DNA from: Pseudomonadales bacterium
Lineage (GTDB): Bacteria > Pseudomonadota > Gammaproteobacteria > Pseudomonadales > Azotimanducaceae
NCBI GenBank assembly: GCA_011525295.1
Contig: WTGV01000013.1
Span: 35,511-99,510 of the forward strand
Length of the DNA: 64,000 nt
Reading direction: 5' to 3'
Part shown: positions 16,801-25,027 of the stretch, in pieces
Layout: each line of letters begins with the position of its first letter
How positions within the stretch are numbered: the first letter of the stretch is position 1
The notes under the pieces: generated by a model
What the model was told of the DNA's origin: nothing
What the model saw: the letters and a program-made list of their open reading frames with translations, nothing else
Databases searched by the model: none
Position numbers and translations under genes: made by a program

Positions 16801-16921
16801 CGGGGAAAGCGTCGATTGGAACCGTTACCACCGCGCGCAATCCAAAGAAAGCCACCACTGCAAATGCAATGAGGATCAGAAATTTGTAATGAAGCGAAGC
16901 TTCTACAAGCCGCTTCAACAT
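13814..16921 (-). CDS. czcA: CzcA/CusA-family heavy-metal efflux RND transporter
   Basis: At 1,035 residues this is the usual size of a heavy-metal efflux (HME) RND pump, the inner-membrane proton-driven part of a tripartite exporter. The N-terminus (ASLHYKFLILIAF...VPIDAFPDVTPIQVNIYTESPGL in family-typical pieces), the two large periplasmic loops and the 12-helix layout are clear. In helix 4 the motif GVGMMADGAVVIVEN (about 402-416) keeps the CzcA-equivalent Asp408 and Glu415 but has Gly at the position of Asp402. This points to a subgroup other than classical Zn/Co/Cd CzcA. It is the last gene of a leftward C-B-A operon, 12 bases after the adaptor gene, and is convergent with the SPFH operon. 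The metal specificity is not settled. Confidence 0.93.
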   Translation of the reverse strand: MLKRLVEASLHYKFLILIAFAVVAFFGLRAVVTVPIDAFPDVTPIQVNIYTESPGLAAEDVEQLLTLPIESGMAGLPKVQQLRSVSLFGLSYIAVFFEDDMDINFARQLVGERLSEVSDRIPEGYGTPELGPNTSGLGQVFWYTVERADEKLNDAVTDMDLRTLHDWSVRLILRTAPGVDDVISWGGQERQFQVIVDPVDLIKYDLSFTDVMNVIGVNNAQVGGQYVNLGREQYLVRGLGLVNNEQDIGDIVVKVDDGVPVYLRNVAEIKQGGAVRFGAVTSDGKEVVLGMTLSRIGENAANVVQSVKEKVKIVDESLPDGVILRPIYERTDLVTKAIETATTALIAGAILVAIVLFLFLGELRSAFVVITALPMAMLIAFIFMGETNLSANLMSLAGLAVGVGMMADGAVVIVENAFRTMAERSELGVPVNRTQAVLDAAREVANPIGFALLIIIVVFLPLFTLEGIEGKLFKPMAFTISFAMFGSLVLTMTLIPVLAALILKPKEKQETWVIRGIKFGYLWILTWALKHKKVVLTAAVSLVIGSLAIFPFLGKEFMPQLQEGSIMWRVTSIPSASLEHSIEISKDIENALSEFPEVITTVAMIGRAEKGETADVNYMEIYTQLKPESDWESNRDIEELAEAMRETLEEVVPTAVIAFTQPIQMRVEELLSGVRATLAAKLYGDNLVELAQLSEEIKDVIAGVGGVTDLSLEANAGKPQIRIQIKRDQLARFGLNADDVLSIVRTGIGNEPVATLLQGVRRFDITVRLTDASTASVDAIENIPIRTASGAIVPLSSVADVQVTEGFTFVRREQLQRYAVIQMDVHGRDIDGFVKEANATIQEQIELPPGYWVEWGGAFENQQRALMRLSIIVPLTIFFIFVLLYTAFNSVKYATLIIFNVPFAAIGGLVALFLSGQYISVPSAIGFIAVFGVAMLNGIVLISFINDLRDKGMDVAEAVRHGAELRLRPVLMTAFTTVLALLPMLLASGVGADTQRPLASVVVGGVFTSTLLTLILLPVVYEWLESRSVKTSAKA

Positions 16922-16933
16922 GAACGAGTACTC

Positions 16934-18058
16934 CTAATGGACATGGCCTTCGCCAAGTGAAGATTTGAGCAATATGGACTTCAAGTGAAACACACCCTCA
17001 ACAACGATTTGTTCTCCACCTGAAAGTCCCGCTAAGACCGTGGTCCAATCTCCTATGGAGGGTCCCACTTCGATTTCCTCAGCATGAAACTCATCCTCGT
17101 TTTCAAGTACGAATACTTTTTGTACACCGTCAATCATGGTGAGAGATTTCGTAGGTACTGCCAATACCGGTGAACCGGTATCGATGCTGAATACAACTTC
17201 GACGAATTGACCAGGGTGTAAAGTGTCGTCTGAGTTTTCGACTTCAATACGTAATCCTTGTGTGCGAGTCGTTTGATCTACATGGTGGTGGGACTGAGTA
17301 AGTCTTCCGTCGTACCATACTTTCCCATCTGGGCTAACTTGAACGCTGATTAAGGCGTCTTTGCTTGGCAATTCAGTAGGAGTGAATCGTGCTTCAACCC
17401 AAAGAACTGATTCGTCGCTAAGCTCAAACAACTCATAACCAGGGTTAATCAATTCCCCGACGATGAAGTTGTCGTGCAGCACCGTCCCAGTTTGAGGTGC
17501 TAGCAAATCAAACTCGCCATTAGCCATATCGGCATTTCCCGTTTGAGTAAGTTCAGCTGCTTGCTCTTCAGTCATACCGTATGCCAACACTTTAGCACGA
17601 GCTAGTTGTTGTGCAACTTGTGCTTCGGTGTATCGACGCTCGGAAACCACTTCCTTTCCTAGAGACTTAACGCGTTTCCATTCTTGGTCGGCAACAATCA
17701 GAGCTCCCTGAGCTTCAGCCATCTCCACGCTTGACAGAGTAACTAGTTGTTGTCCTGTTTCGACTTCGTCGCCTAAATGCACATGCCTCTTTACGACTTG
17801 AGCTGCGATACGGGGAGTAACTATTGATGAGAGGTATGCATTAATTGATACCTCACCCGGTACTCTAACGGTCTCTTGCAACGTTTGAGTTGACACTGCC
17901 GCGATTGTGACTCCTGCTGCCAGACGTTCGTCTGGGGTTAACTTTAAGCTACCGGCTTCATCCTCGGCATGTTCTGCATGGTCGTCTTCAATTTCAGCAA
18001 TAGCAGAAATCGTTGCTAATAAGCTGACGAACACGATATAAACTTTTGGCAGGCTCAT
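16934..18058 (-). CDS. czcB: RND periplasmic adaptor (CzcB/CusB family)
   Basis: The 374-residue protein has a signal peptide (MSLPKVYIVFVSLLATISAIA) and a short His/acid-rich stretch (DDHAEHAEDEAG). Next come the membrane-fusion fold with its two lipoyl half-motifs (ARVAAQVVKRHVHLGDEVETGQ-like region and FDLLAPQTGTVL), a helical hairpin and beta-barrel parts. It links the inner-membrane pump to the outer-membrane channel. The C-terminal end GEGHVH and a central HHHVD add possible metal ligands. It lies between the channel gene (31 bases upstream) and the pump gene, so all three are one operon. Confidence 0.92.
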   Translation of the reverse strand: MSLPKVYIVFVSLLATISAIAEIEDDHAEHAEDEAGSLKLTPDERLAAGVTIAAVSTQTLQETVRVPGEVSINAYLSSIVTPRIAAQVVKRHVHLGDEVETGQQLVTLSSVEMAEAQGALIVADQEWKRVKSLGKEVVSERRYTEAQVAQQLARAKVLAYGMTEEQAAELTQTGNADMANGEFDLLAPQTGTVLHDNFIVGELINPGYELFELSDESVLWVEARFTPTELPSKDALISVQVSPDGKVWYDGRLTQSHHHVDQTTRTQGLRIEVENSDDTLHPGQFVEVVFSIDTGSPVLAVPTKSLTMIDGVQKVFVLENEDEFHAEEIEVGPSIGDWTTVLAGLSGGEQIVVEGVFHLKSILLKSSLGEGHVH

Positions 18059-18089
18059 ATTTCACATCTCCGTAGAAATTTAGTTTTCA

Positions 18090-19340
18090 CTACTCGACCC
18101 CTAACCAAACATCTATCTGCCCAGAGGCCAACAACCATCGAAACCATGCCTGCCACAATGATTCGTTCAGATTAAGTGCGCTCTCTCGCACTTCTAACGT
18201 CTGAGTGAGTTGAACCACGTAGTCAGCTGTTGACAATTCTCCCGTTTCCCACAATCGTTGCAATTGATCCAGGGGACGGGAAAGGCTCTCTTCGCTCGTT
18301 GATTGCCAATCTACCCAAGCAGTCCGTAGTGTGTGAAAGTTCTCCATAGAACTGTTTAAAGCAATACGAGCCCGATATTTCACATCGTCCGCGATCAATT
18401 GGGACTCATTTCTTTCTGCGAGTACAGCTTCAACTTCGTACTTGTACGAGTTCCGGACAAACAAAGGAATCTTTATATTTAATCCTATTAAGAGTTCCTC
18501 ATCTTCCTGTCCACCTTTTAAGGACACTGTTGGATCCGGTAGGCGTTCCCTACGTCGGAGTTCAATCAAAGAATCGTTTTTCTTGACGCTGAGCTGTGCC
18601 ATTACTACTTCAGGTACTTGATGAAGAAAAATATCCGGTTCGACGTTTGAGGGTAAGTTGGGAATTTCCTCTGACAAAACTGGCCATTGTGCAATGTCAG
18701 TATGTGGCGTGAGTAGTTGCACGTCTTCACGCGCTTGCAACTGATCAGCTTTAAGCGAAGCGCTTCTTATCCTCACGTTCATTGCTGCAAGCTCAACCAG
18801 ATCGAGCTCAATTTGACTGATGTCTCCCGCGTCAAATCGACTCTGTGCCCGGTCTACGAGATTGCTCATCAATTGCAAACGTTCCAGTACAAGATCATAG
18901 CGCTTTTGACCAATTTGATACTTCACTAAGCCATTCAGGAGATCCGCCGTAAATGCTCGTCGAAAAGCTTGGAACTCCGCTTCGGCGTAGTGTAGATCGG
19001 AATTCGCGACTTCAGTACGAGCTCTCCGTTTGCCATTCCAATCGAACTGCTGGCTTATACTGACTGTACCGTTGAGAGTATCTGTACGTTCAGCCTGCAA
19101 ATCAATATCGGGATTGTAGAGAGATTGCGTTTGTGCGTCGCGCAGAGCTTGATCCGATGTGAGCGCTACGCGAGCAGCCTTAATACGCGGGTTTGTGGCG
19201 AGGACTCCTTGAACAAACTGCTGCAAAGAAAGTTCCGCTTGTCCAAAGTCAGAATCAGCAGTCTCTTCGGCATTTAACGATTCGGTGAGAGCCCATAGTG
19301 TAATCCACAATAGGATAAAATCTTGAATCCGTAGGTTCAT
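18090..19340 (-). CDS. czcC: CzcC-type outer-membrane efflux protein (TolC family)
   Basis: From the ATG at 19340 the protein has 416 residues with a signal peptide (MNLRIQDFILLWITLWALTESLNA). I chose this start because TGGAGAACGATTC precedes it directly; an open frame continues upstream to 19547 but is not secretion-like. Two outer-membrane-efflux repeats are visible with the typical helices (SISQQFDWNGKRRARTEVA) and the repeated GE/DIS-type turn (FDAGDISQIELDLVELA). It is the first gene of the czcCBA-like operon and supplies the exit duct. Confidence 0.9.
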   Translation of the reverse strand: MNLRIQDFILLWITLWALTESLNAEETADSDFGQAELSLQQFVQGVLATNPRIKAARVALTSDQALRDAQTQSLYNPDIDLQAERTDTLNGTVSISQQFDWNGKRRARTEVANSDLHYAEAEFQAFRRAFTADLLNGLVKYQIGQKRYDLVLERLQLMSNLVDRAQSRFDAGDISQIELDLVELAAMNVRIRSASLKADQLQAREDVQLLTPHTDIAQWPVLSEEIPNLPSNVEPDIFLHQVPEVVMAQLSVKKNDSLIELRRRERLPDPTVSLKGGQEDEELLIGLNIKIPLFVRNSYKYEVEAVLAERNESQLIADDVKYRARIALNSSMENFHTLRTAWVDWQSTSEESLSRPLDQLQRLWETGELSTADYVVQLTQTLEVRESALNLNESLWQAWFRWLLASGQIDVWLGVE

Positions 19341-19730
19341 GAATCGTTCTCCAGCTGAATGTCGAAGTTGGCACGACAAGCCAACATCGCTCAAGTACGA
19401 AAGATGTTGCATAGGGCGGCGACTTGACGTGAGTAATACTGGGGTGAAGTAGTACTGGCGAAAGACGCAACTAGACTTCACAATTATACGAGACCAATTT
19501 GATCGGATTTTTGAGTGGTTTTGTGGAGTTGCCTCGGAGTTCTTCAAGTTTTAAATAAGAATTGGTTCGTGTGATACAACTCTAACATCCACTCCTATTT
19601 GGCGGACGACTTCGACTTGTGGAAATCTCGTCGGTTCCGTCGGCGATCATGCAATTGGACAGTCGTGTGTTAGCGTTAAAATTGAGCTGAGAACCAAGTC
19701 TCTGAGAGACTTGTTACTAGGAGGAGCTAC

Positions 19731-21092
19731 ATGAAAAAATATTTGTTTGGCACATTACCACTTTTTGTCCTATGTTTGAGCAGTTGCAGCCAAGTAGAGA
19801 CCGCAATAGGTATCGACTTTTTCCACGGTACCTTTGAAGAAGCACTTCAACTAGCTGAGGAAGAGGAAAAGCTTGTTTTTGTTGACGTGTACACATCGTG
19901 GTGCGGACCTTGTAAAGTGATGTCGCAAACCGTGTTCCCTGATGAAGAGGTAGGTGAATATTTCAACGCTCGGTTCGTGAGTTTTAAGCTTGACGCCGAA
20001 GACATGGCTATTGACGGACCGCGTATTTCTAACACCTATGACGTGGGCGCGTACCCAACACTCTTGTTCCTTAATCCGGATGGTTCGGAAATTGGTCGGG
20101 GTGTTTCTGGCTATGACATTGAAGGATTACTCGGACTAGCGGAGGACATTCTGAACGAACAATCGGCGAATCCTGAACGTCTCGCCAATTTGAGTGCCCA
20201 ATATGACGATGGCGAACGAGCGAAAGAACTTGTTCAGGAATATCTTCACGTAGCGAAATTGGTAACCGCCGCTAACTATGGTTCCCAGACCTCTTTTGAA
20301 TTGTTACAAAACATGCAACCGATTTTCGACGAATACATCGAGACTCACAGCAACGATGTCACGACACTCATAAACGGCAAGGATTTTCAACTAATCCGAG
20401 GTTACGCCGCGCGTCGTCCAAAATCTCATCCAGCCGTGGCGTTGGTAGCAGAGAATTTTGACGCTTTCGCAGAAGTAGTACCAGAATTTGCGTTGTGCTA
20501 CTTCGTGATTGAAACGAATTACAGCACCGTAATGGATCTTGCCCGAGCAGGAGATCCGAACTATGAAGACCACATCGAGCTCCTGGACACTGAACTCGCG
20601 CACGCACACTCTGTAATTGCGGCGGAAGACCCGAGCAACGCGATCTTGAAAGACCAAATAGCACCACTCGCGAAATCTCAATATCTCATCGGCACGAATG
20701 ATTGGACCGGCTACGTAGCAGAAGTCGATGCGAAACTAGAAAACGCGACAGACGAAGCGGAGAAAGCGAGGATTATGGGAAGTGCAGCCAGTTGGTTAAT
20801 GAACTCTGGCGATGAAAAGTTCGCAGAAATCGGGGAAAACTACGCCACGACCGCGTACAACGCAGACAAGACTCGACCACGACATGTACTAAACTACGGT
20901 AGCGTACTGATTAAATCCGGACAACTCGAGGCCGCTCTCGACGTTTATGAGGAGATGTTGAGTACCTTAGACCCCAGTCATCCGAACTATAACTTCAAAA
21001 ACGTACTTGAAGCTAGTATCGCAAGTGTAAAAGCTATGATGGACGAAAACTCAGAAACCGAAACGGATTCGGAAAGCAATATAGACACCTGA
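19731..21092 (+). CDS. thioredoxin-fold lipoprotein with long helical C-terminus
   Basis: The 453-residue protein starts after AGGAGGAGCTAC, an excellent ribosome-binding site. A lipoprotein signal ends in LCLSSC (Cys19). A thioredoxin domain follows, about 32-140, with the redox motif WCGPCK and the cis-Pro segment GAYPTLLFLN. The remaining 300 residues are helical and repeat-like, ending in NYGSVLIKSGQLEAALDVYEEML, which resembles a TPR unit, and an acidic tail. It probably acts as a periplasmic thiol reductase or chaperone anchored to a membrane; the partner is unknown. It stands alone next to the DsbA-like genes. Confidence 0.85.
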   Translation: MKKYLFGTLPLFVLCLSSCSQVETAIGIDFFHGTFEEALQLAEEEEKLVFVDVYTSWCGPCKVMSQTVFPDEEVGEYFNARFVSFKLDAEDMAIDGPRISNTYDVGAYPTLLFLNPDGSEIGRGVSGYDIEGLLGLAEDILNEQSANPERLANLSAQYDDGERAKELVQEYLHVAKLVTAANYGSQTSFELLQNMQPIFDEYIETHSNDVTTLINGKDFQLIRGYAARRPKSHPAVALVAENFDAFAEVVPEFALCYFVIETNYSTVMDLARAGDPNYEDHIELLDTELAHAHSVIAAEDPSNAILKDQIAPLAKSQYLIGTNDWTGYVAEVDAKLENATDEAEKARIMGSAASWLMNSGDEKFAEIGENYATTAYNADKTRPRHVLNYGSVLIKSGQLEAALDVYEEMLSTLDPSHPNYNFKNVLEASIASVKAMMDENSETETDSESNIDT

Positions 21093-21338
21093 GTTGCGAA
21101 CCTGTCTAACCCGCCGTCGACAGGGATATTGACAAGTTTGCTAACACTACAAGTACTGCCTGCAGATTTGCAGATACGTTAGACGCTAAAGCAGTTGGAA
21201 CTAGGTTACTGGTGATGAGTCTGGTTTAGCTTACGGATGTCTCATGAATGTATCTGTTGGACACCTACACATCAAGGAATAGGTAGCTTGTGAGACAGTA
21301 ACGTCTTAGCGGTCGTCTACACTCAGTACCAACAGAAG

Positions 21339-22076
21339 CTATGGATCGGTGGTGTGATCCACTGAGGTCGTTGATTGCGAGGCTTCGTCCCTTTCGTTCC
21401 GAATCTTTTCAACCAAAAATTCTACTATCTCGAACATTCGTTCTAAACCGTCCGAAAGTTCCGTGTCTACGACATATTGATCATTGACGACTACGCCCGG
21501 TGTGCCCCCTAGTCCAAAAAGACGCATTTGTGAACCAGACTCTCGGATTGCGTCATTCACTTCATCGGAAGTAAACGCTTCGTGGAACTCTTCTGCGTCC
21601 ACGCCTCTATCTACAAACAACTTCTCTAACAGATCAGTGCGTTGCATCTGCAAATTGTGCTCAAAGATCGCACTAAACATAACGTCGTGCACACGGTCAA
21701 CAATATCAAATTTTTCGGCGATGTAATATGCTCGTGCTAACGGGATCCAAGCTCGCTGAATTGGAACAGCTACTCGAACAAATTCCACATCGTCCTCTTT
21801 TTCCTCCAACCACTTCTTGATAAACGGTTCAAGTGAATAGCAATGGCGACATCCGTAGTTGAAAAACTCAACTACTTTTATTGTCGTGTCGGCTTCGGTC
21901 TCAGTATCGTCGTCACTTGCTGCTACCTCTTCCTGAATCTCCGTTTCAACAACGCGGTAATCTTTGCCTTCAACAAACTCTTCAGCACTTGCTATGAAGG
22001 TGCTGAACGTCAGAATACATCCAAAGACTAAAAAAGTTTTCTGCAGTGATCTTAACAGTCGTTTATGTGATTCCAT
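21339..22076 (-). CDS. dsbA: DsbA-family thiol:disulfide oxidoreductase (copy 1)
   Basis: The 245-residue protein has a signal peptide (through FIASAEEF). An unusual acidic insert of about 25 residues follows, then the DsbA fold: VVEFFNYGCRHCYSLEPF with the CRHC redox pair and the GTPGVVVN cis-Pro loop. It catalyses disulfide formation in periplasmic proteins. AGAGG lies 8 bases before the ATG. It is the last gene of a leftward cluster that starts with a second DsbA-like gene and includes cytochrome c4, an arrangement known from Pseudomonas next to engB and polA. Confidence 0.9.
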   Translation of the reverse strand: MESHKRLLRSLQKTFLVFGCILTFSTFIASAEEFVEGKDYRVVETEIQEEVAASDDDTETEADTTIKVVEFFNYGCRHCYSLEPFIKKWLEEKEDDVEFVRVAVPIQRAWIPLARAYYIAEKFDIVDRVHDVMFSAIFEHNLQMQRTDLLEKLFVDRGVDAEEFHEAFTSDEVNDAIRESGSQMRLFGLGGTPGVVVNDQYVVDTELSDGLERMFEIVEFLVEKIRNERDEASQSTTSVDHTTDP

Positions 22077-22087
22077 GTTTGAAACCT

Positions 22088-22840
22088 CTAAGGTGAGTAT
22101 AACCCGGTCATGTAATTTGCTACTGCGGATATTTCACCATCCGTGAGTTTCTTTGCAATATCTCGCATCATTCCGCCGTATTCTTCATCAGTCGTACGTT
22201 CTCCTTCTCGATAAGCTCTCAATTGCTCTATGAGGTAGGGCACTGTTTGACCCGATACTCGAGGAAAGCCAGCGAGAAAATTACCATTACCGAACGGACC
22301 GTGACAAGCCGTACACGCAGCTACTTCTTTATCTAGTATCCCGCCACGATAAATAGCCTCACCCAGCTCTAAGTCGGTTTCGGGATTGGCTTGTCCTACA
22401 AGTCCTGGTAATGAGGAGTAGTACATCGCGAGTGCTTGCAGACCATCGTCATCAACGTCTTCTAATGGTATTACCATCGACTGTACGTGTCGTTCACCCG
22501 ACTTCATCAACACTAATTGCTTGTGGAGATAACGCACATTCTGTCCCGCTAAGTTGCCGTTTAAAGGAATTGTGGTGTTCCCTTCGTTTCCGTGGCAGGC
22601 ATTACACTTGATAGCAAGCAATGCACCAGCCTCTTTACTGACGGGGTCAATGACTACTTCTTCCGCAGCTGCACCATCTTCAGTTAAAGTATCCTCCTCA
22701 ACTTCACTGGTCCCGTCTTCGGTTGCATCGATTGTATTTTCTTCTTGCTCGTGTGAGTCGGCGATAATCAACGCGGCGATGACAAAGACCACGAGTCCGA
22801 GGAAAATGCGAGAAATCAAATGTCCTGAGTGCTTGCGCAA
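22088..22840 (-). CDS. diheme cytochrome c4-type protein (complete copy)
   Basis: Two heme-binding motifs, CNACH and CTACH, sit in the two halves of a c4 fold, with YLHKQL and YLIEQLRAYREGER repeats. The C-terminal end contains GGMMRDIAKKLTDGEISAVANYM, cut here into its family features: an axial Met and the closing helix. An N-terminal hydrophobic segment (ISRIFLGLVVFVIAALIIADS) targets or anchors it to the periplasmic face. The open frame extends to an ATG at 22879, but AAGGAGG lies five bases before the TTG at 22840, so I prefer that start. It probably shuttles electrons to a terminal oxidase. Most of the gene lies inside a 1,043-bp tandem duplication. Confidence 0.88.
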   Translation of the reverse strand: MRKHSGHLISRIFLGLVVFVIAALIIADSHEQEENTIDATEDGTSEVEEDTLTEDGAAAEEVVIDPVSKEAGALLAIKCNACHGNEGNTTIPLNGNLAGQNVRYLHKQLVLMKSGERHVQSMVIPLEDVDDDGLQALAMYYSSLPGLVGQANPETDLELGEAIYRGGILDKEVAACTACHGPFGNGNFLAGFPRVSGQTVPYLIEQLRAYREGERTTDEEYGGMMRDIAKKLTDGEISAVANYMTGLYSP

Positions 22841-23231
22841 CACTTCCTCCTTAGGCGCATACAAAGGGGACACACACATTGATTTGAGTGTGTATCAATA
22901 GTCGAGCGTACGTCATGAACGTAGCACATCAAATTATAGGTATACCCGACTGTGCAGAAGTGCGCGAGACCGGCTTACAAATTCTGAAGCGTTATGGGGA
23001 AATTTCGTTCACGGCAGTGGTTTCTTCCATCTCCCGATCCGATTTAATTTTTTCTACCAGAAAGTCGACCACGTCAAACATGAAACCTAAATCCCCGGCA
23101 GTCTCCGGCGTTATCAAATATTTCTTAGCAACAACAATTGTTGGTGAAGCGTTAACTCCCAAATCTCGCATCTCAATAACTGCGTTTTGAACCTTCTTGG
23201 GTATCCTGTCTGATGCCCATACTTCTTCAAA
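22189..23231. repeat. tandem duplication, left unit (1,043 bp)
   Basis: This unit and the next (23232-24274) are the same sequence end to end as far as I can read, with a constant offset of 1,043 bases. It spans most of the cytochrome c4 gene, the intergenic region and the last 80 codons of the dsbA-like gene. Short shared words (TTCTTCA...CAG) at the boundaries may have seeded the event. Confidence 0.9.
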
Positions 23232-23232
23232 C
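22992..23232 (-). pseudogene. 3' fragment of the second dsbA-like gene, left by duplication
   Basis: These bases repeat the last 80 or so codons of the gene at 24035-24790, including the NASPTIVVAKKYL cis-Pro segment and the stop. The CxxC active site and signal peptide are missing, and no start is available at the junction. It cannot make a working oxidoreductase. Confidence 0.85.
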
Positions 23233-23883
23233 AGTCGTACGTTCTCCTTCTCGATAAGCTCTCAATTGCTCTATGAGGTAGGGCACTGTTTGACCCGATA
23301 CTCGAGGAAAGCCAGCGAGAAAATTACCATTACCGAACGGACCGTGACAAGCCGTACACGCAGCTACTTCTTTATCTAGTATCCCGCCACGATAAATAGC
23401 CTCACCCAGCTCTAAGTCGGTTTCGGGATTGGCTTGTCCTACAAGTCCTGGTAATGAGGAGTAGTACATCGCGAGTGCTTGCAGACCATCGTCATCAACG
23501 TCTTCTAATGGTATTACCATCGACTGTACGTGTCGTTCACCCGACTTCATCAACACTAATTGCTTGTGGAGATAACGCACATTCTGTCCCGCTAAGTTGC
23601 CGTTTAAAGGAATTGTGGTGTTCCCTTCGTTTCCGTGGCAGGCATTACACTTGATAGCAAGCAATGCACCAGCCTCTTTACTGACGGGGTCAATGACTAC
23701 TTCTTCCGCAGCTGCACCATCTTCAGTTAAAGTATCCTCCTCAACTTCACTGGTCCCGTCTTCGGTTGCATCGATTGTATTTTCTTCTTGCTCGTGTGAG
23801 TCGGCGATAATCAACGCGGCGATGACAAAGACCACGAGTCCGAGGAAAATGCGAGAAATCAAATGTCCTGAGTGCTTGCGCAA
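23227..23883 (-). pseudogene. cytochrome c4-type gene, C-terminally truncated copy
   Basis: This is identical to the complete copy until REGERTT, where the duplication junction adds one codon and a stop. The last 33 residues are lost, including the GGMMRDIAKKL segment that should supply the axial Met of the second heme and the closing helix. Both CxxCH motifs remain. The same AAGGAGG and TTG start are present, so a shortened protein could be made, but the second heme would be poorly ligated. It lies promoter-proximal to the complete copy. Confidence 0.85.
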
Positions 23884-24274
23884 CACTTCCTCCTTAGGCG
23901 CATACAAAGGGGACACACACATTGATTTGAGTGTGTATCAATAGTCGAGCGTACGTCATGAACGTAGCACATCAAATTATAGGTATACCCGACTGTGCAG
24001 AAGTGCGCGAGACCGGCTTACAAATTCTGAAGCGTTATGGGGAAATTTCGTTCACGGCAGTGGTTTCTTCCATCTCCCGATCCGATTTAATTTTTTCTAC
24101 CAGAAAGTCGACCACGTCAAACATGAAACCTAAATCCCCGGCAGTCTCCGGCGTTATCAAATATTTCTTAGCAACAACAATTGTTGGTGAAGCGTTAACT
24201 CCCAAATCTCGCATCTCAATAACTGCGTTTTGAACCTTCTTGGGTATCCTGTCTGATGCCCATACTTCTTCAAA
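23232..24274. repeat. tandem duplication, right unit (1,043 bp)
   Basis: This is the second copy of the left unit. The junction at about 23232 joins the middle of the dsbA-like gene directly to the middle of the cytochrome gene. Absence of any visible difference implies a very recent event, gene conversion, or an assembly artefact. Confidence 0.9.
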
Positions 24275-24790
24275 CTTCTCCGGTTCAACCTCCGCGACCC
24301 CGGTAAACATCCGTTTGAGGAGACGTTTCTGACCCATGGGCTGCTTGTTTGCATAAATAGCCCGAAATATGAGCGAATGCACCTTTTCCAAGATGCCCAA
24401 ATCTTCTGCAATGTAATATGCGCGGGCGTAGGGGATCCAATCGTCTCGCGTCGGTACTGCGACTCTCGAAAACTTAACATCTTCACTCTTGGTCTCGAGC
24501 CAAGCATCAATGAACTGTTCTAGTCGATAGCAATGAGTGCAGCCATAAGAGAAGTACTCCACGACAGAAATTTCATTGCTTGAAGATTCATCATCCGCAG
24601 TAATACTTTCTACAGTTTCATCGGTCGAATCTTCAGTGGCGTCAGCTTGCTCATCTACCTGAGACTCGCTCGTGTTCTCGATAAGCTTGTAGTGTTTACC
24701 TTCTTCATACTCTGCGCTCGAAGTAATGCCCGCGTTCAACAGGACTAGTACGCTGAGTATAAAAACCGATTTAATTGAGCTACTTTTCAT
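24035..24790 (-). CDS. dsbA: DsbA-family thiol:disulfide oxidoreductase (copy 2)
   Basis: From the ATG at 24790 (AGGAG 8 bases upstream) the protein has 251 residues: a signal peptide (MKSSSIKSVFILSVLVLL), an acidic Ser/Thr-rich insert of about 40 residues, and the DsbA fold with FSYGCTHCYRLEQF and the cis-Pro loop NASPTIVV. It differs clearly from the other copy, so the pair is an old duplication, unlike the exact tandem repeat nearby. Members of this pair in related gammaproteobacteria sit beside cytochrome c4 genes and may help disulfide handling during cytochrome maturation. Confidence 0.9.
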   Translation of the reverse strand: MKSSSIKSVFILSVLVLLNAGITSSAEYEEGKHYKLIENTSESQVDEQADATEDSTDETVESITADDESSSNEISVVEYFSYGCTHCYRLEQFIDAWLETKSEDVKFSRVAVPTRDDWIPYARAYYIAEDLGILEKVHSLIFRAIYANKQPMGQKRLLKRMFTGVAEVEPEKFEEVWASDRIPKKVQNAVIEMRDLGVNASPTIVVAKKYLITPETAGDLGFMFDVVDFLVEKIKSDREMEETTAVNEISP

Positions 24791-25027
24791 TTGTACAACT
24801 CCTGAGTGATTCGACGCGTCATGCGAATACACATGTTCTCTATTGACGATAAGTTTATCCCAAAGTTCCCTATACTCTCACGCATCTCAATTGCGTTCCA
24901 TGAGTATCGTAAAGATATTCAAGGTATGTTAGCCTGCATTGCCGATTCACATGTCTGAGTACAAGATCCCGGCACAGAACAGTTAACACACTCTCGCAGA
25001 AAATTTTATTGGTAGTGCGACAGAAAA

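Noticed and set aside
19341..19547. Upstream extension of the CzcC-type gene to 19547
   Set aside because: It encodes a polar, Ser/Arg-rich stretch; the signal peptide and ribosome-binding site mark 19340.
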